DNA from: Nocardia caishijiensis NBRC 108228
GTDB lineage: Bacteria > Actinomycetota > Actinomycetes > Mycobacteriales > Mycobacteriaceae
Direction of reading: 5' to 3'
Assembly (NCBI RefSeq): GCF_001612825.1
Contig: NZ_BDBE01000032.1
Span: 43,569 to 107,568, forward strand
DNA: 64,000 nt
Part shown: positions 17,570 to 24,335 of the stretch, piece by piece
How positions within the stretch are numbered: position 1 is the first letter of the stretch
How the letters are laid out: every line of letters starts with the position of its first letter
Program-made: the position numbers and the translations under genes
The notes under the pieces: generated by a model
Told to the model about the DNA's origin: nothing
The model's input: the letters and a program-made list of their open reading frames with translations, nothing else
The model's database searches: none

Positions 17570-18124
17570 ATGGCCAGCAGTTGGAACACTCTCGGCAAGC
17601 AGCTCGGCGTGATCGCCAAGGAGCAGGGGCCGAAGATCGTGCGCAAGCAGGGACCTCGGCTGCTCGAGAAGCTGGCGGGGGCGCTCGGTGCGAGCAAGCC
17701 CGGTCCCGCCGTGCCGGTCCGCCCGACCGCGTCGACCCCGGTACCGACCGCGCACCGGGCCCGCCAGATCGTGTACTGCCCGCAACTGGACGGGCGCGCC
17801 GACCCCGGCGAGGTCGTGTGGACCTGGGTGCCGTTCGAGGAGGACCCGACCAACGGCAAGGACCGGCCGGTGCTGGTGGTCGGCCGCGACCGCAGAACCC
17901 TGCTCGGGCTGATGCTGTCGTCGAAACCCGAACGCGCGCACGACCGCAACTGGGTCGGCATCGGCTCGGGCCCGTGGGACCACGCGGGCAGGGCGAGCTG
18001 GGTACGGCTGGACCGGGTGCTCGACGTCCCCGAGGACGGCATCCGGCGCGAAGGCGCGATCGTCGAACGCAAGACCTTCGACCTGGTCGCACACCGGCTG
18101 GTCGCCGAATACAGCTGGAGCTGA
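17570..18124 (+). CDS. Solo PemK/MazF-like protein
   Basis: 184 residues. The N-terminal ~60 residues are basic and disordered (MASSWNTLGKQLG...). The core begins ARQIVYCPQLDGRADPGEVVW and continues to KDRPVLVVGRD, the pattern of PemK/MazF-fold endoribonucleases (conserved D-x-PG-E-VVW and RPVLVVG). The canonical upstream antitoxin gene is absent: upstream is divergent lepA, downstream the convergent aquaporin. Corresponds in position to Rv2405. It may be an RNase acting without a dedicated antitoxin, or a housekeeping derivative. A leaderless start is predicted. Confidence 0.82.
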   Translation: MASSWNTLGKQLGVIAKEQGPKIVRKQGPRLLEKLAGALGASKPGPAVPVRPTASTPVPTAHRARQIVYCPQLDGRADPGEVVWTWVPFEEDPTNGKDRPVLVVGRDRRTLLGLMLSSKPERAHDRNWVGIGSGPWDHAGRASWVRLDRVLDVPEDGIRREGAIVERKTFDLVAHRLVAEYSWS

Positions 18125-18129
18125 CGCGA

Positions 18130-18164
18130 CGACCCCCGACCCGGCCGCACCGGATCGGGGGTCG
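18130..18164. terminator. Bidirectional terminator
   Basis: CGACCCCCGA / TCGGGGGTCG 10-bp stem with inner CCGG/CCGG pairing, between the convergent PemK-like gene (stop 6 nt upstream) and aqpZ (stop 11 nt away). No T-run. Confidence 0.7.
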
Positions 18165-18175
18165 AGGAACCCGGC

Positions 18176-18952
18176 TCAGCTCAGGACGTCGCGGGAACGG
18201 CCGAAGATCATGCCGTAGACCAACGCCCCGAGCACGCCGCCGAGCAGCGGGAACACGAAGAAGGCCCACACCTGCCCCATCGCGCCGTCCTGATACGGGG
18301 CGACGGCCAGGCTGCGCGCGGGATTGACCGAGGTGTTGTCGACCGGGATCGAGATCAGGTGGATCACGGCGAGCGTGAATCCGATCGACATACCGGCCAG
18401 CGGAACGTCGGAGAGCCGGTCGGTCGAGGCGAGCACGACGAAAACCAGTACCGCGGTGAGCATCACCTCGATGATGATCATGGCCGCCATCCCGTACCCG
18501 TTCTGCACCACGACCTCGCCCAGCGGGCCGGTGGCCGCCGACGGGCTGTGCTTGCCCCAGCCGTTGGCGCCGAGTCCGTCGACCGGCCGGTCGTAACTCG
18601 GCAGATTCTTGGCCACGGCGAACAGCACCAGACCCGCCAGCAGGCCACCGACGATCTGGGCGACCCAGTAACCCACCGCCGAGACCGCCGTGACGCGGCC
18701 GAGCAACAACTGCCCGAGCGTGACCGCGGGGTTGACGTGGCAGCCGGAGATCGGACCGATGGAGTACACCAGGAAGAGCAGCGTCAGACCGAAGGCCAGC
18801 GCGACACCCAACGCGCCCACCCGGTCACCGGCGATGACCGCGGTGCCGACGCCGCCCATGACGAGCAGGAAAGTGCCGAGTCCTTCGGCGACCCACTTCT
18901 TGGGCTCGGGGATGATTTCGGGCTCAGTGAGTTCCTGTGCAGTGAGCGACAT
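18176..18952 (-). CDS. aqpZ: Aquaporin Z
   Basis: 258 residues, six membrane spans and two NPA loops: GCHVNPAVT and TSVNPARS. The second loop is preceded by IHLISIPVDN, giving the His/Thr/Arg selectivity set of water-specific E. coli AqpZ. It passes water across the plasma membrane. The start ATG has GGAGAGG about 9 nt upstream. An upstream ATG at 19018 overlaps the transglutaminase stop (TAATG) and would add 22 residues; coupling to that gene would then be tight. The gene is downstream of and co-directional with the ATP-grasp/alpha-E/transglutaminase operon. A bidirectional hairpin follows. Confidence 0.92.
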   Translation of the reverse strand: MSLTAQELTEPEIIPEPKKWVAEGLGTFLLVMGGVGTAVIAGDRVGALGVALAFGLTLLFLVYSIGPISGCHVNPAVTLGQLLLGRVTAVSAVGYWVAQIVGGLLAGLVLFAVAKNLPSYDRPVDGLGANGWGKHSPSAATGPLGEVVVQNGYGMAAMIIIEVMLTAVLVFVVLASTDRLSDVPLAGMSIGFTLAVIHLISIPVDNTSVNPARSLAVAPYQDGAMGQVWAFFVFPLLGGVLGALVYGMIFGRSRDVLS

Positions 18953-19017
18953 GAGCGACCACCTCTCCGGGAGAATGATCCCCGCGGCGAGCGGGGTCCG
19001 CACGAGCGTTTCGGACA

Positions 19018-19860
19018 TTACGCCAGGCGGGTGACCTCTACAACGACCGCGAGGTCTGTCGAGCCGCCGCCGGAGAACACCCCTTTCAGCGGCGGTACAT
19101 CCGCGTAGTCGCGTCCGACGCCCACCGAGACGTGCTGCTCGTTGACCGCCAGATTGTTGGTCGGGTCGTATCCCCACCACTGCCCGGTCCACGCCTCCAC
19201 CCAGGCGTGCGACTCCCCCGCCACCACCTCCCCGATCGGCGCCGCCGGGTTCGGATGCAGATACCCCGACACGTAGCGGCTGGGAATCCCCATGGCGCGC
19301 AACAACACCAGCGTCAGGTGCGCGTAGTCCTGGCACACCCCCCGCCGTTCGGCGAAGGCCTGCGGCGCCGAGGTGTGCACCGAGGTGGTGCCCGCGCTGT
19401 AGTCCATCTCCCGGTGCACCCATTCGGCCGCGCGTACCACCGCTTCGGAGGGTGTGGCACCGCGCGCGAGCTGCCTGGCCACGGCGTCGAGGGTGTCGTC
19501 GCGGGGCACGTAGTCGGTGGGACCGAGGATCTCATCGAAGCGGTCGGCGATCCGATCGGCGCGCAGGTCGTCCCAGGACAGTTCCGTCGACGGTTCGGCG
19601 AACGGTTCGGTTTCCACCACCGACGACCCGCTCACCTCCAGTTCGGTGTGCGGAGCGTGCAGGTCGAAGGCGGTCACGGCGGTACCCCAGTAGTCGGTGT
19701 ACCGGTAGGACCTGGTCGCGGGGAAGGTTTCGACCCGGTTGAGGATCACGTTCTGCCTGTTGTCGGCCCGCGGCGTGAGCCTGGCCTCGTTGAACGAGCG
19801 CGTCACCGGTTCGTCGTAGAGGTATCCGGTGGTGTGCACCACCCGCATCCGCCAGCTCAC
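19018..19860 (-). CDS. Transglutaminase-like cysteine peptidase family protein
   Basis: 280 residues with an N-terminal bacterial transglutaminase domain (VVHTTGYLYDEPV...) and the catalytic triad: Cys in RGVCQDYAH, His in ESHAWVEAW and Asp in GYDPTNN. It is the Rv2409c type, always found with alpha-E and circularly permuted ATP-grasp proteins. The GTG start overlaps the preceding stop (GTGA); an ATG four codons later is an alternative. Such proteins are predicted to work together on a peptide-bond forming/cleaving pathway that remains undefined. Confidence 0.88.
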   Translation of the reverse strand: MSWRMRVVHTTGYLYDEPVTRSFNEARLTPRADNRQNVILNRVETFPATRSYRYTDYWGTAVTAFDLHAPHTELEVSGSSVVETEPFAEPSTELSWDDLRADRIADRFDEILGPTDYVPRDDTLDAVARQLARGATPSEAVVRAAEWVHREMDYSAGTTSVHTSAPQAFAERRGVCQDYAHLTLVLLRAMGIPSRYVSGYLHPNPAAPIGEVVAGESHAWVEAWTGQWWGYDPTNNLAVNEQHVSVGVGRDYADVPPLKGVFSGGGSTDLAVVVEVTRLA

Positions 19861-20834
19861 AGCTCACCCTCCACGGTCACGTGGGCGTCGGCACCGCGCC
19901 GCACATCGGTCCAGGCCACCCACGGGGCGGCGTGGAAGTACTGCCGTGCCACGGCCTCACCGACCTCACGGCATGCCTTCTGCAAGGCGAGCAACCGGGT
20001 CTGCAGGTTCTCCAGCAGCACCCCCGGCGGCAGGAACTCCAGTTCGCTGCGGGCCCGACCGAGCACGCGTTGCGCTTCGTGGCGGGCTCCGACCCGGCTG
20101 CCCGGCCGCTGATCGAGTTCGGTCAGGCAGGTCTCGGCGACACGTAAGGCGTGGAACACCGAGCGCGGGAAAAGCCGGTCGAGCAGGATGAATTCGGCCA
20201 CCCTCGCCGCGTCGAGGGCGCCGCGGTGCGTGCGCAGGTAGGTGTCGTGGGCGCCCGCGGAACGCAACACGGTCACCCAGGCGGGTGAGGACGTGCGGTC
20301 ACCGGCGCGCGAGAGCAGCAGCCGGACCATCATGTCGATGCGCTCGACGGAACGGCCGAGCAGCAGGAATCGGTACCCGTCGTCGCGGCTCAGCGTCGAG
20401 TCGGCCAGGCCGGTGAACATCGCCGCCCGGTCCTTGACGTAGGCGAAGAACTCGTGCGGGCCGAGCCCGCGGGCCGCCCGCTCGGCCGCGGCCAGCCCGT
20501 TGTAGGTGGTGTTGAGGCACTCCCACATCTCGCTGGAGGTGACTTCCCGTGCCCCACGGGCGTTCTCACGTGCCTTGCCGATGGATTCGCTGATCGACAC
20601 ACCGTGGTCGTGACTGAACGCGACCAGGTCGGTGACCGACCAGACGTCCAGGCGCAACCCGTCGGGCGGTTCGATGCCGAGCACCTCGAGCAGGACCCGT
20701 GAGGTGCGGTCGGCGTCGACGGTGGCGTCCTCGAGCAGCTGATGGACGGCGACGTCGAGAATGCGGGCGGTGTCGTCGGCGCGCTCGACGTAACGGCCTA
20801 TCCAGTACAGGGATTCGGCATTGCGGGCCAGCAT
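19857..20834 (-). CDS. Alpha-E domain protein
   Basis: 325 residues, almost entirely helical, starting MLARNAESLYWIGRYVERADDTAR, which is the standard opening of alpha-E proteins (Rv2410c type). The function is unknown; it is genetically linked to ATP-grasp and transglutaminase partners and is thought to be a scaffold or amide-processing component. The gene starts 4 nt after the ATP-grasp stop and its own stop overlaps the transglutaminase start by 4 nt. No catalytic motif or signal is visible. Confidence 0.88.
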   Translation of the reverse strand: MLARNAESLYWIGRYVERADDTARILDVAVHQLLEDATVDADRTSRVLLEVLGIEPPDGLRLDVWSVTDLVAFSHDHGVSISESIGKARENARGAREVTSSEMWECLNTTYNGLAAAERAARGLGPHEFFAYVKDRAAMFTGLADSTLSRDDGYRFLLLGRSVERIDMMVRLLLSRAGDRTSSPAWVTVLRSAGAHDTYLRTHRGALDAARVAEFILLDRLFPRSVFHALRVAETCLTELDQRPGSRVGARHEAQRVLGRARSELEFLPPGVLLENLQTRLLALQKACREVGEAVARQYFHAAPWVAWTDVRRGADAHVTVEGEL

Positions 20835-20838
20835 GTGC

Positions 20839-22506
20839 TCAACCTCCGATCCGACGCTGGGTCTGTTGTTGCTGTTGCTGTTGCTGATGGGCCTGCGAGG
20901 TGGTCAGGTCGCGGCCCTGCTCGAACGGGTCGGCCCGGAGCGGATCGCTCACCAACTGTGGGCCCGCCAGCTCGCTGTCGTCGGACCGACCGGCCAGCAC
21001 CCAGGTGTCCTTGCTGCCGCCGCCCTGACTGGAATTGACCACCAGCGAGCCCTCGGGCAGCGCGACACGGGTGAGTCCGCCGGGCAGCACCCAGATGTGG
21101 TCGCCGTCGTTCACCGCGAACGGGCGCAGATCCACATGGCGGGGCACCAGTTCGTCGCCGATCTTGGTCGGCACCGTCGACAACTGCACCACCGGTTGCG
21201 CGATCCAGCCCCTCGGGTCGGCGCACACCTTGCGCCGGACCGCGTCGATTTCGGCACGGTCGGCGTCGGGGCCGATCACGATGCCGTAGCCGCCCGACCC
21301 CTCCACCGGTTTCACCACCAGCTCGTCGAGACGGTCGAGCACTTCGGCGCGTTCGTCGTCGAGCCAGCAGCGGAAGGTGTCGACATTGGGCAGCACCGGC
21401 TTCTCGCCCAGGTAGTACTCGATGATCGCCGGGACATAGGTGTAGATGAGTTTGTCGTCGCCCACCCCGTTGCCGACGGCACTCGAGATCACCACATTGC
21501 CCGCGCGGGCGGCGTTGAGCACTCCGGCGACACCGAGCACCGAATCCGGGCGGAAGTGCATCGGATCGAGGAAGGTGTCGTCGATCCGGCGATAGATCAC
21601 GTCGACCTGGCGTTCCCCCTCGGTGGTCCGCAGGTAGACGACATTGTCGCGGCAGAACAGGTCGCGGCCCTCGACCAGCTCCACCCCCATCTGCCTGGCC
21701 AGCAGCGAATGCTCGAAGTACGCGGCGTTGTGCACGCCCGGGGTGAGCACGACCACCGTCGGGTCGGCCTCGTTGGGCGCCGCCGAGGCCCGCAGCGCGC
21801 GCAACAGATGCGCGGGATAGTCACCGACCGCGCGCACCCGGTGCGAGGAGAACAGGTCGGGAAAGACGCGCGCCATCGTCCGCCGGTTCTCCATCACATA
21901 GGAGACCCCCGACGGAGAACGCAGATTGTCCTCGAGTACCCGGAAGGCGCCGTGTTCGTCGCGCACCAGATCGATGCCCGACACGTGGATGCGCACGCCG
22001 TTGGGCGGGACGATGCCCGTGGCCTCGCGGTGGAAGTGCGCGCAGGAGGTGACCAGCCGTTTCGGGATCACCCCGTCACGCAGGATGTTCTGTTCGCCGT
22101 AGACGTCGGCGAGGAACAGCTCGAGCGCGCGGACCCGCTGGGTGATGCCCCGCTCCAGATGCGCCCATTCGGCGGCGGCGATCACTCGCGGCACCAGGTC
22201 CAGCGGGAAGGGCCGCTCCTGGCCCGAGAGCGAGAAGGTGATGCCCTGATCGATGAACGCCCGGTCCAGAGCGTCGGAGCGTTTCGCCAGATCGTGAACG
22301 TCGTTGGCGCCCATCGCGGCGTGGATGCCCCGGTAGGGCTCGCGGACCGTGCCGTGCGAGTCGAACATCTCGTCGAAGGCTTCGGCGAAGCGGCCGGGGC
22401 CGTAGCCGTGGAACAAACCGGTGTGTGCGGCCGCCGGGTGACCGTTCGTGCTCACCAACGCCGGTGAGGCGGATCGTGCCGTACCCGGCGTTGTGGTGGA
22501 GGTCAT
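20839..22506 (-). CDS. Circularly permuted ATP-grasp protein with poly-Gln tail
   Basis: 555 residues. The circularly permuted ATP-grasp (type 2) fold of Rv2411c is recognised by the opening FAEAFDEMF and the ATP-binding stretch VVKPVEGSGGYGIVIG, plus RDEHGAFRVLEDNLR. Such proteins likely form amide or peptide bonds with an unknown substrate. The C-terminus ends in eight consecutive Gln, then TQRRIGG, encoded by CAG/CAA triplets (microsatellite at 20865-20890). I chose ATG 22506; an upstream ATG at 22551 is open but has no support. Divergent from rpsT. First gene of the conserved operon. Confidence 0.85.
   Translation of the reverse strand: MTSTTTPGTARSASPALVSTNGHPAAAHTGLFHGYGPGRFAEAFDEMFDSHGTVREPYRGIHAAMGANDVHDLAKRSDALDRAFIDQGITFSLSGQERPFPLDLVPRVIAAAEWAHLERGITQRVRALELFLADVYGEQNILRDGVIPKRLVTSCAHFHREATGIVPPNGVRIHVSGIDLVRDEHGAFRVLEDNLRSPSGVSYVMENRRTMARVFPDLFSSHRVRAVGDYPAHLLRALRASAAPNEADPTVVVLTPGVHNAAYFEHSLLARQMGVELVEGRDLFCRDNVVYLRTTEGERQVDVIYRRIDDTFLDPMHFRPDSVLGVAGVLNAARAGNVVISSAVGNGVGDDKLIYTYVPAIIEYYLGEKPVLPNVDTFRCWLDDERAEVLDRLDELVVKPVEGSGGYGIVIGPDADRAEIDAVRRKVCADPRGWIAQPVVQLSTVPTKIGDELVPRHVDLRPFAVNDGDHIWVLPGGLTRVALPEGSLVVNSSQGGGSKDTWVLAGRSDDSELAGPQLVSDPLRADPFEQGRDLTTSQAHQQQQQQQQTQRRIGG
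20864..20890 (-). repeat. CAG/CAA trinucleotide tract encoding poly-Gln
   Basis: On the plus strand, TTGTTGCTGTTGCTGTTGCTG forms a run of TTG/CTG triplets near the 3' end of the ATP-grasp gene. Lengths of such tracts commonly vary between strains, so it could change the tail length without affecting the frame. Confidence 0.7.
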
Positions 22507-22645
22507 GGGACAAAACTGTCCACTACCCGATGACTGCCTCATGTGAGCCACACGTAAATTTCTCGCATCACCTGAAACGGGTGAACTCGACGTCCGCGTG
22601 GGTGCGCGGGGGTGGGGTCGATTTCGCCGGGCGGTGCCGAGCTGG

Positions 22646-22651
22646 TAACCT
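22646..22651 (+). promoter_or_regulatory. Candidate -10 box of rpsT
   Basis: TGGTAACCT, an extended -10 with TG before TAACCT. The same CTGGTAACCT word forms the rplU -10. It gives a 5' UTR of about 108 nt before the rpsT GTG. The -35 (TTTCGC) is weak. Confidence 0.5.
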
Positions 22652-22765
22652 CGATCTTCGGCGCGGTGTTACCCGTAGTTCAGCACCATCTGCTGCATCG
22701 TGGGCGCGCGCCCGACGAGCTTTCAAGACATACCACCCAGCGACAGGAAACCAGAGGATACAGGC

Positions 22766-23026
22766 GTGGCCAACATCAAGTCCCAGATGAAGCGGATCCG
22801 TACCAACGAGGAAGCGCGCAAGCGCAACCAGTCGGTCAAGTCCGCGCTGCGCACCGCGATCCGCAATTTCCGTGAAGCTGCTGCCAGCGGCGACAAGGAA
22901 AAGGCTGCCGCGCAGCTGCAGTTCGCGAGCCGCAAGCTCGACAAGGCTGCCTCCAAGGGCGTCATCCACGCCAACCAGGCCGCCAACAAGAAGTCCGCGC
23001 TCGCGCTGGCTCTGAACAAGATCTGA
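22766..23026 (+). CDS. rpsT: 30S ribosomal protein S20
   Basis: 86 residues, starting from GTG (MANIKSQMKRIRTNEEAR), the canonical S20 opening, with the Lys/Arg-rich helical body binding 16S rRNA. AGAGGA precedes the GTG at a normal distance. The long leader (~108 nt) could host autoregulation, as S20 controls its own synthesis in E. coli. Followed by a clear intrinsic terminator. Confidence 0.97.
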   Translation: MANIKSQMKRIRTNEEARKRNQSVKSALRTAIRNFREAAASGDKEKAAAQLQFASRKLDKAASKGVIHANQAANKKSALALALNKI

Positions 23027-23062
23027 TCCGCCCGGGTCGCTGTACCCGGTTCGCAAGACGCA

Positions 23063-23095
23063 GCCGCCGTGGCCTCGATGACCACGGCGGCTTTT
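23063..23095 (+). terminator. rpsT intrinsic terminator
   Basis: A perfect 10-bp stem GCCGCCGTGG / CCACGGCGGC followed directly by TTTT, 36 nt after the rpsT stop. The only textbook Rho-independent terminator with a T-run in this window. Confidence 0.9.
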
Positions 23096-23104
23096 GTCGT
23101 CGGC

Positions 23105-23110
23105 TACCAT
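23105..23110 (+). promoter_or_regulatory. -10 box of the 81-residue protein gene
   Basis: TACCAT, 7 nt before the ATG at 23118; predicts a leaderless transcript and sits 10 nt after the rpsT terminator. Confidence 0.5.
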
Positions 23111-23117
23111 TCCGCGC

Positions 23118-23363
23118 ATGCTGACGGTGTACGCGAATCAGACGGTGGTACGAGGCGACGACCTGGCCGAGGTGATCCGCGCGGCGGAGATCCTCGGGCT
23201 CGGTCTCAAGATCGAGAACGTGATGGTGCCGGACGAGGACGGCGGCTACAGCGTGGCCTGGGTCGTCACCCGTGAGGACGAGATCCCGCTCTACGAGGAG
23301 TGGGAGGGCCGCTACGAGGACCTCGAGGACGACGAGGAGGCCCTCGCCGCTGTCGGCGACTGA
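23118..23363 (+). CDS. Small acidic protein, unknown function
   Basis: 81 residues. Starts MLTVYANQTVV and ends in a very acidic region (EEWEGRYEDLEDDEEALA). No signal, membrane span or cysteine. The start is chosen from the TACCAT -10 box 7 nt upstream and the lack of an SD. It sits between rpsT and the convergent holA with a 3-nt gap to the latter. I do not recognise the family; it may be a small cytosolic partner protein. Confidence 0.7.
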   Translation: MLTVYANQTVVRGDDLAEVIRAAEILGLGLKIENVMVPDEDGGYSVAWVVTREDEIPLYEEWEGRYEDLEDDEEALAAVGD

Positions 23364-23366
23364 TCC

Positions 23367-24335
23367 TCAGCCGGTGCCACGCAGGTCGAGGATGTGCGCG
23401 AGCGCGCGCTCCACGGCGAACGTGGCATCAGCGGCGCCGCCCTTGACGTCGGCGTTGAGGGCGGCGACCACCTGCAGGGCGGTACCGATCGAGGCCGGGT
23501 TCCAGCCGCGCGCCTGGGCTTGGGCCTTCTTCACCTTCCACGGCGGCATACCGAGTTGCTGAGCCAGTTTGAACGGGTCGCCCCGGCCCGCCGATCCCAC
23601 TTTGGCGATGGTGTGCACCGAGTCGGCGAGCGCGTCGGCCAGCAGCACGTGCGGCACGCCCCGGTCGGTTGCCCAGCGCAACGCCTCCATCGCGGCGGAC
23701 CGGTCACCCGCGACGGCGAGTTCGGCCACATCGAAACCGGTCACCTCGGCGCGCCCGGAGTAGTAGCGGCGCACCGCGTTCACATCGATTCTGCCGCCGG
23801 TGTCGGACACCAACTGTGAACAGGCCGCGGCCAATTCACGCAGGTCGAAACCGACACACTCGATCAGTACCTGCACCGCTTCGGCGCCCACCTTCACACC
23901 CGCGGCCCGGAACTCACCGCGCACGAACTCGACCCGCTCGCCCGGTTTGGTCAACTTGGCGCACTCGTGCACCACGGCGCCCTGTTTCTGCAACGCCGGG
24001 ACCAGTGCCTTGGCGCGACCGCCGCCGGAGTGCAGCACCATCAGCACCACCCCGGCCGGTGGATCGGCGGCCGCGTCGGTGATCACCGCGACCGCGTCCT
24101 TGCCCGCCTCGGCCGCCGACTCGAGCACGATCACCCGGTCTTCGGCGAACAGTGAGGGGCTGAGCAGTTCGGCCAGTTCGGCGGTACTGGCGTCTCCGGC
24201 GCGCATTCTGTCGACCGGCACCGAGTCGGGGTCGGGCACCCCCGCCCTGACCTCGCTCATCACCCGCGCCACAGCGCGCTCGACCAGCAGTTCCTCGTCG
24301 CCGAGGACCAGATGCACCGCAGGCAGTTCGCTCAC
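23367..24335 (-). CDS. holA: DNA polymerase III delta subunit
   Basis: 322 residues matching the HolA clamp-loader subunit that opens the beta clamp: opening VHLVLGDEELLVERAV, then the AAA+-like core and a helical C-terminal domain. GTG start with a TAGGAT -10 box 6 nt upstream, so probably leaderless. That promoter lies in the 3' end of comEC, and the comEC open frame continues ~420 nt across the start of holA in another phase (see comEC). Corresponds to Rv2413c. Confidence 0.92.
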   Translation of the reverse strand: MSELPAVHLVLGDEELLVERAVARVMSEVRAGVPDPDSVPVDRMRAGDASTAELAELLSPSLFAEDRVIVLESAAEAGKDAVAVITDAAADPPAGVVLMVLHSGGGRAKALVPALQKQGAVVHECAKLTKPGERVEFVRGEFRAAGVKVGAEAVQVLIECVGFDLRELAAACSQLVSDTGGRIDVNAVRRYYSGRAEVTGFDVAELAVAGDRSAAMEALRWATDRGVPHVLLADALADSVHTIAKVGSAGRGDPFKLAQQLGMPPWKVKKAQAQARGWNPASIGTALQVVAALNADVKGGAADATFAVERALAHILDLRGTG

